Positions 18,131 through 23,269 of a stretch of 23,269 bases of DNA are shown here, one piece after another; position 1 is the first letter of the stretch; each line of letters opens with the position of its first letter. Position numbers and translations under genes: made by a program. This DNA comes from Paramacrobiotus richtersi. Lineage: Eukaryota; Tardigrada; Eutardigrada; Parachela; Macrobiotidae. The stretch lies in assembly GCA_034698045.1 (NCBI GenBank), contig JAQGAU010000846.1, positions 1-23,269 on the forward strand, given 5' to 3'. Below the pieces are notes generated by a model. That model saw only the letters and a list, made by a program, of their open reading frames with translations. It was not told where the DNA came from and made no database searches.

Positions 18131-18560
18131 TTGTATAAACCGTCGACGTATGGTTAAGATGTGTGCGAACACAGGTTGAAACAGCCAGTTTGCTGTTTCT
18201 TAATAGTGCTTGTTTATAATGATCAATTTTATGTAAAGAACACTTCTGTATACCTGTCAATACTACAGAATGTCAAATGTCAAACCCAGCGAAACATTAC
18301 GGCAAAATGTCTACATAGTTTGAAATAAGATTGGGAGCACTGCTGATCTTTACATGCGCATGTCATACCTTGCATAATGTAACAGGAAAACGTTTCCTAG
18401 AATGTTAATCCTTGATAAGGCGCTTTTCTTGCCTACCAAGATTACTTCTAATGGGTTCCTTCGTCCCGAGGCTGGGATGGATAATTTTTGCGGAATAAGC
18501 TTCATGCTACCCGAGAAAATGATCAGCCACTCACATAAGCAGACATAAGAAATTTGACGA
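18131..18560 (-). promoter_or_regulatory. Upstream region of GPCR copy B
   Basis: Inverted counterpart of 11388-11758. It includes the ~90-bp block at about 18275-18365 (tgtttcgctggg, actatgtagacattt, gatcagcagtgct in minus sense) and the longer match 18415-18547. The block lies about 145-235 bp before the start codon, similar to its place in copy A. Confidence 0.5.
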
Positions 18561-19196
18561 CGAATGAGCGCGATAATCCTGGCTCAATTTTTGGCATATC
18601 TGTGTCATTATCACGCAACTGGGTGTAATATATAGATAGGCAACGAATAGTATATACAGTACAAACTTGAATGGCACGGTGACATGATAGTGCTAACGCC
18701 AAAAATTACTATGGCAGTTATATTACTGCTCGAAACTGAGAGCGGAAAAGCCGATATCTACGTTACGTTTCAAGCCAACATTTTAAAACTATTTGGACTT
18801 TAACATTTTTCCCGCTGTACATATCGTACGTGTTACACTGTTCAGCATTATACAATCACATATTAAAAAACAAAACAAACAAACCTTTTAAAACATTTAC
18901 GACCTAAAAACTTAAATAGCTCTTTTGTGGATTTGCCAAAGACTTCGAGGGTTTCGCTTACGACCGGTAGAATGCGGTATGGAGTTCGCAGAAGTTCCTA
19001 GTGGTTCTTTTATATAATATAATAATACATATAGAGCTATTAAAGAGGTAGAAAAAAGGAAAAAACATAATAGAGGCAATGCAAATTCTGACTGTTCTGT
19101 TCATTGCAACAGTAAGAGTAAGTTTGAATTGTATTAGTAAGAGTACAGTATACGCATCTTTAGTGCGCAAGAGTACTAAGTCTGCACTATACACAT
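18561..19196. other. No gene recognised
   Basis: AT-rich. A minus-strand frame (19206-18958) gives a hydrophobic, biased translation without motifs, which I attribute to composition. I could not match this stretch to R1, P, K or receptor DNA. Confidence 0.4.
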
Positions 19197-19490
19197 CTAT
19201 GAACATCAGTCATTAACAAGAATCAATCTCCCCGAATTGTAAACAAACTGTTACGAACATCGCAAAGGATGAGAACATCTTTTTACAAAGGTGATGGAAA
19301 TGATGGTGTGGAGAAAGGCCGTTCGATTTTAAGCCGTTTCCTAGTATTGAAATCCCAAACGCTATCCAGTCGTGCAGCAGGTCATAAAGCACTGCTGGCA
19401 AGAACACAGCACAAAGGACCGGTTCTGCCGTTGCGAACGCCTATTTTTTGAGATGCTGCCTCACATATTTCATATTTCAAGGATTCTTAT
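19197..19490. repeat. P3: repeated block
   Basis: Matches 640-940 in direct orientation: acatcag..taacaagaat, gaacatctttttacaaaggt, ggccgttcgattttaagccg, aggaccggttctgccgttgc. It is truncated where R1g-like DNA begins, and no receptor exon follows. Confidence 0.65.
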
Positions 19491-19991
19491 ATGCATTAAA
19501 TTCTGGAGGGAACTTTGCTATTCGACATAAACACACGGGTGGTTATGTCGTGCTAAGTGATGTGCGCTTTTTTGTGGTTAAAGTCACAGGGCAGGTAAAA
19601 ACTCAACCTCTTGAATTACGGGTGGTTAATTGGCGCCCTACAGCAAGTTGATCAACTAATGAGAGCCACATCCATGTGCATGATTCCGGTTCTTCGATGT
19701 ACTTCCTGCCACTTTTTACGTGTTTCGCACGCACCTTTTCTTTAGGAAGTTGCTGAAATGGATATATATGCTCGTGCAGTATGAACAGCTATTTCCAATA
19801 TGCTGTGTGCATGTACTAGTAGTCTTCATAAACGGGTAGTCAACATGAAATTCTGTGTGCGAGTGAAAATTCAAGGTGCTGTAACCTTGAGGCAAGCAAC
19901 TACTGTATATGCAAGAAGCTTTTCCAAAGGTACTGTAAGTTTGTAACCTTTGCAAAACCTGTTTATGCGGCATAAGCCCGGTTGTACTGTA

Positions 19992-20497
19992 TTACCAAAG
20001 AAAAGCAGTCCAAACAAAGAATTTGTCCCAGTTAGAGCGAGAAGGGACAATGGCTAAAAGTAGACTAACGTTACCGCGCATAATTTCCAAACTTAAACGC
20101 TGAAACAAAAAACACGTCGAGCGACTTTCTCCAGTCCTCACGAACAACTTCTTACCAGTCTCTTTATACAGCGCTACTGCATCGACACACCAAACGCCAA
20201 ACGATTCACATGCAAGGGGCACAAAATTGCAACGCTCCAAAATTGACTTATAGTGGTACTTCTTCTGCACAGCTGCTTGCTCGGCGGCTGCGCCGGCGCT
20301 TTTGGACATGGCACCAACATACGTGTCACAGACCGTATCCCGAACAGTGACATCCTAAACTAGTGGTTTTCCACGAAACCAGTTCATTCTGGTAGCTCCA
20401 TCGGGGCGCTTTCCGTCCTCACGAACGCTTTGCAAAAGCTTCTGGTTACTAGCATTGCTCACCATAACGGAGAAATATTTGCTGCCAATGGATCTTT
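19992..20497 (-). mobile_element. LINE reverse transcriptase C-terminal fragment (antisense), with nonsense codon
   Basis: Minus-strand reading from about 20490 gives KYFSVMVSNASNQKLLQSV, then EDGKRPDGATRMNW, FRGKPLV, a TAG at 20357-20355, then DVTVRDTVCDTYVGAMSK, GAAAEQAAVQKKYHY, FVPLACESFGVW, LFQRLSLEIMRGNVSLLL and a stop at 19992. From memory, animal LINE reverse transcriptases have DGKRPDG, then W-DVTV-x-DT, P-GAAA-EQA, KYxxL, FxPxAxETxGxW, LxQRLSxxxQRGN. The TAG sits exactly at the W of WDVTV (TGG to TAG). It is a relative of the 7046 element but from an earlier truncation point. I found no target-site duplication. It is not functional. Confidence 0.8.
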
Positions 20498-20571
20498 AGC
20501 TGTGCCGCAACTAATACTTACGACAGCTCGAACTACTGGACAACAGCATCACTGCTATCGTGGATAGAAGT

Positions 20572-20620
20572 TATCTTCCTCTAGACAATCCAAGCTTTCT
20601 GGTTGTCTACAGGTAGAGAA
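20572..20620. repeat. Imperfect inverted repeat at the end of R1g
   Basis: cttcctctagacaatcc on the left and ggttgtctacaggtagag on the right are approximate inverted complements. Both resemble the tatctacctgtagaca segment of other R1 copies (about 6555), so one arm is probably an old inverted duplication. Confidence 0.5.
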
Positions 20621-20824
20621 GTTGGCAACTTGGCACGCGGGATGGTCCACACATTCGGCGGCAAGTCATAGCGTAGCAAAACCGAAGCCATCATCAAGCA
20701 CCCGACGGGAGGCACTGATAAACAGGTAGTGCTGCGTATTGCATAAAAAAACAATGAAAGAATCTGATGCACTTTTTAGTGAATTTTTTATATACTGTAC
20801 GTGCAGGATAAAGAAACCGAAGTA
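20621..20824. other. Unassigned spacer
   Basis: No gene or repeat match is seen. It lies between R1g and K3. The corresponding spacer between R1f and K2 is only about 10 bp, so this may be an insertion or more decayed DNA. Confidence 0.35.
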
Positions 20825-21070
20825 CATGATGTAGAGCGATTCACACGAACCGGTGACTGATACAGTTCTACCACGTCTAGCGAAGCGCAATTCCAAATTA
20901 AAGATCCGCCGTATGTCGTCGAAGCGGCTACGTGAAGTGGTACTGCAGACAAGTGCTAGGTACCCCGTGTGGCGTTGGACGATTGGAAAGCTGTGAACTC
21001 GAGTTTGACCTGTTAGTGCCATTCGGGAAGATCACTACTTAATCAGCAAGGGATAATACTGTATTCTGTC
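20825..21070 (+). pseudogene. K3: short broken copy of the K fragment
   Basis: Matches K1 by gcgattcacacgaaccgg.. (92-110 in K1), then acagttctaccac.tct (near 262), tatgtcgtcgaagcggctac (near 306), gcagacaa, gattggaaa.c.gtgaactcg and gggaagatca. The coiled-coil stretch is deleted and several shifts are present. Non-functional. Confidence 0.55.
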
Positions 21071-21636
21071 ACGACTTTGTGGCTAGAGTTCTTCTACCTG
21101 ATGTATTTGTGAGCCCTATAATCGACGACTACTATAATCGAAACAACCCGAACGGGGATACAAATAACTTTATTCACTATATCTGCCCATGGATCACTAT
21201 ATTATAGCTAGCTAGGGTACTTCCGGATCCCTTTGGTTGGACCGATCCGATTAGTTCCCGGTGCAGCGAGATGGTCTGGTTATATGCACGCAAGCGGAAG
21301 CAGACTTGTCGCTCAGGAGATGCTTCGTGATTGTGTAGATATTCGTGCAGAATGGTTTGCGATCGTTCTCGACGGTTCTAGGTTGGGTTATAGTGCTCTA
21401 TGACAGTTTTCGTAACTGCACACTTTGCCGTCCTTTGAAGGCTTTTCACTCCGATGCAGTCGGTTTACGTTTTACAAGGAAATGTACTTACTAGAACGAT
21501 TCGAGAGATCAGAAACAGGTACTCTAGAAGATCCGAAACCAGATGGTAGAAATATTTAACAATAGAAAATGTATCGTATCACACACATATGCACAATAGT
21601 CGTCTAACAGCATATACATAATTAAGATCCTTCAAC
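21071..21636. other. No gene recognised between K3 and P4
   Basis: Contains several imperfect motifs such as gaacgattcgagagatcaga and repeated ccgaaacc words, but no long frame and no match to the other repeats. The corresponding intervals in the other two units are much shorter (about 125-170 bp), so extra DNA was gained here or lost there. Confidence 0.4.
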
Positions 21637-21960
21637 AGTACACAAGCAAATTAAACTTACAACTGAAAAACCACTTTGTATGTTTGTATTTTAAACGATC
21701 ATATGGCCCGGGTCCGCTCGAGTCTGTTCGGCAGTGAATCGACACCATTCGCCCATCAGCCGTTTTCCAGTATTCAGCTCCCGCGTCCGTTGTCAAGCCG
21801 CCAAACTGCTCACAAAGTAGAAGTGGCAAAAACACCGCACGAAGAGACGGTTTCGTTGGTGGGATGGATCATTATTTGAAATAGTGGATTATTTATTTCT
21901 CTGTCGCACTTGAAAGCCGTTCTTATTGTTACAAAGCGCTTCCTGCAGGCTGCAGCCTAA
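21637..21960. repeat. P4: repeated block in 3' flank of GPCR copy C
   Basis: Direct match to P1: gaatcgacaccattcg, cagccgttttccagtattca, ctcccgcgtccgttgtc, cttgaaagccgttcttattg (shared exactly with P2 at 16220). Confidence 0.65.
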
Positions 21961-22248
21961 ATATAGTATTCAACTGCTAATAGTGCTTATGGTTTTGGAT
22001 TCTTCTTTTATGCTGGTATTTTTACCAATTTCTTGACGTATCCAGTATCCAGTTTGATGTTTTAACCATCTGCTTCGCAAGTGCGGGCATTTTCCGCCGT
22101 TGACAGCTCATTTGTGAATTCGTCGGCCTGACGCACTGTAGTACCCGTCTATTGGTCATAACTCATCCTTCTTAGATGCAGTTCAACAGCTCAAGTTACA
22201 CGAAGTATGCGCAAGTTATGCTCGTTCACCCGAATGGGAAAATGCCGG
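21961..22248 (-). other. 3' flank of GPCR copy C
   Basis: Minus-sense DNA after the copy C stop. It shares tttatgctggtatttttacc with 1047-1066 and the gcgggcattttccgcc block with the other receptor flanks. Confidence 0.6.
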
Positions 22249-23269
22249 CTAGCACGTGTAAAGATCCATCAGCATTTCCGGCTTTTTCGACACATGAATC
22301 CTTAGTTCGACACGTGCATTAAGCTGGATGGAAAGACTTTCTTGTAAGACTTCCTGTTGTCTCTCATCCGGTTGGACTTTCTCCGTATCGGATGGATTTA
22401 CTAAGCGGATCAGGCTATTGCGCATGTTGCGGATAACGGTGAGGGCCCCGCTGCGGTACTCCCTGCTTAATCCAAAGAAGAACACCTACAACGCAAAACA
22501 AATTAAAGAAACATGTTACATGTTTAGGTGAGTTAATCTTTTGACATAGGTCAGCTCCATGAATCCATTTATGACAAAATCTGAGCACGTAGATTGTAAG
22601 TGTTCTAGTATGCGGTGTGTCCTTTCGACGGGAAACATGCAAATCAGCGTTTAACATCCCATTTTATCTTTGCACGGTCAGCGTATTTCTTGGCGGAATG
22701 CGATTACGTTACAAGATTTCGAAGTGGATTGTTGGGCTGTATTTTTGTTCATAACCAGGTGGTCAAAAAACACAGTACAGTATGAAGAGTTGTAGCTATG
22801 CAAAAGTGGAAGATACTTAAGACTCTACCGGTTTTCTGTAAACAGCCGACAATATGCAAAACGAGCCTTACCGGATTCATGGATAGACCAAGTACCATAA
22901 TCGTCCTCGTCCACAACACCGCTCGTACACTGTGTCTCCAAATCTCAGGAAACTGTGCCGACATGACCGGTGCCGGACAGAAGCACAACAGCGACCACAC
23001 GAGCGAACAAAACAAGACATTAGCAATATTCAGCCGCTGTTTCCGTTTGGTCAAATCTCTTTGTCGACGAAAGTAATTGCCGAGAACTGGAGCGACCTGT
23101 GTGCGGTCTTGAAGCTTCTGATAGATGAAGATCGTCAAGTACAGGCAGCCGATTAGTCCATTCGGTATGAACGTCCCAAATACGGTAACCAACGGAAAGA
23201 AGAGATCGTGGAGTTTGACAGGGAGGCACACTCCTGTCGGCAACATGGCAATGGTCATGTGGTGACCCG
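22249..23269 (-). CDS. GPCR copy C: rhodopsin-family orphan receptor, 5' part outside window
   Basis: Partial gene. Exon 2 runs from the window edge to 22872 (398 nt seen), the intron is 22871-22486 (gtaagg...gttgtag, 386 nt) and exon 3 is 22485-22249. The first residues seen are around HHMTIAMLP before the ECL2 cysteine (TGVCLPV). TM5 (TFIPNGL), TM6 with CFCPAPV, TM7 to SMNP and exon 3 VFFFGLSREYRSG all match copy B. The cytoplasmic tail is the longest of the copies: exon 3 encodes 78 or so residues, with DERQQEVLQESLSIQL and a terminal LYTC. There are no stops or frameshifts in what is visible. Its intron is 276 nt longer than the same intron in B. It is probably functional, if exon 1 beyond the edge is intact. 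Confidence 0.85.

Larger units (their letters stand above)
19560..20620 (+). repeat. R1g: copy 7 of repeat R1, interrupted by an antisense LINE
   Basis: Starts near gtggttaaagtcacagggca and has ttacgggtggttaattggcg, cagcaagttgatcaactaat and acttcctgccactttttacg. It is interrupted near 19992 and resumes near 20497 with ttagctgtg and cgacagctcgaactactgga, matching R1b near 3686-3730. It ends within an imperfect inverted repeat at about 20572-20620. Confidence 0.65.

Noticed and set aside
18958..19206. Hydrophobic minus-strand frame that could be a membrane peptide
   Set aside because: AT-rich DNA gives hydrophobic translations by chance. There is no repeat copy, motif or splice context to support it.

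Overview
Organism and overall character. This is eukaryotic, invertebrate-animal DNA. It holds multi-exon seven-transmembrane receptor genes with canonical GT-AG introns at identical positions, 3' ends of animal-type LINE reverse transcriptases, and many dispersed, degenerate repeats. The receptor sequences remind me of the expanded orphan rhodopsin-type receptors of tardigrades. That placement is a guess from memory and is not demonstrated here. I see no bacterial operons, rRNA, tRNA or CRISPR arrays.

Genes. The only convincing host genes are copies of one rhodopsin-family GPCR. Copy A (+, 11759-13467) has three exons and a one-base deletion in the TM6 CWxP-like motif. Copy B (-, 18130-16707) is open throughout and predicts 325 aa, with a C-terminal tail shortened by a small tandem expansion. 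Copy C (-, 23269-22249) runs off the right edge and keeps a long tail. Copy D (-, about 1552-1414) is only the end of the last exon. Fragments of a coiled-coil protein (K1-K3; possibly a kinesin-2 tail) sit at 138-536, 15385-15830 and 20825-21070. K1 is open and the other two are broken.

Repeats. A repeat of about 1.2-1.6 kb that I do not recognise, called R1 here, occurs seven times, always in + orientation: 1553, 2996, 4450, 5975, 7465, 14050 and 19560. A second repeated block, P (640-1030, 15955-16330, 19197-19490, 21637-21960), lies in the 3' flanks of the minus-strand receptors. The order R1-K-P-GPCR(-) recurs for copies B and C, and K-P-GPCR(-) for copy D, so the window is a set of diverging segmental duplications.

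Insertions. Three insertions sit inside R1 copies. One is a 302-bp 5'-truncated LINE with a 15-bp target-site duplication (7046-7347). One is an antisense LINE piece (about 19992-20497). The third is a 1,771-bp element with an exact 8-bp target-site duplication and imperfect inverted ends (8614-10384). It carries a 10-bp minisatellite and no visible transposase. Several R1 copies also carry private near-perfect palindromes that look like snap-back inverted duplications.

Taken together, the window looks like a receptor cluster undergoing birth-and-death evolution, with duplication, inversion and transposon insertion all visible at base level. Nothing indicates a metabolic pathway or a coordinated multi-gene system.
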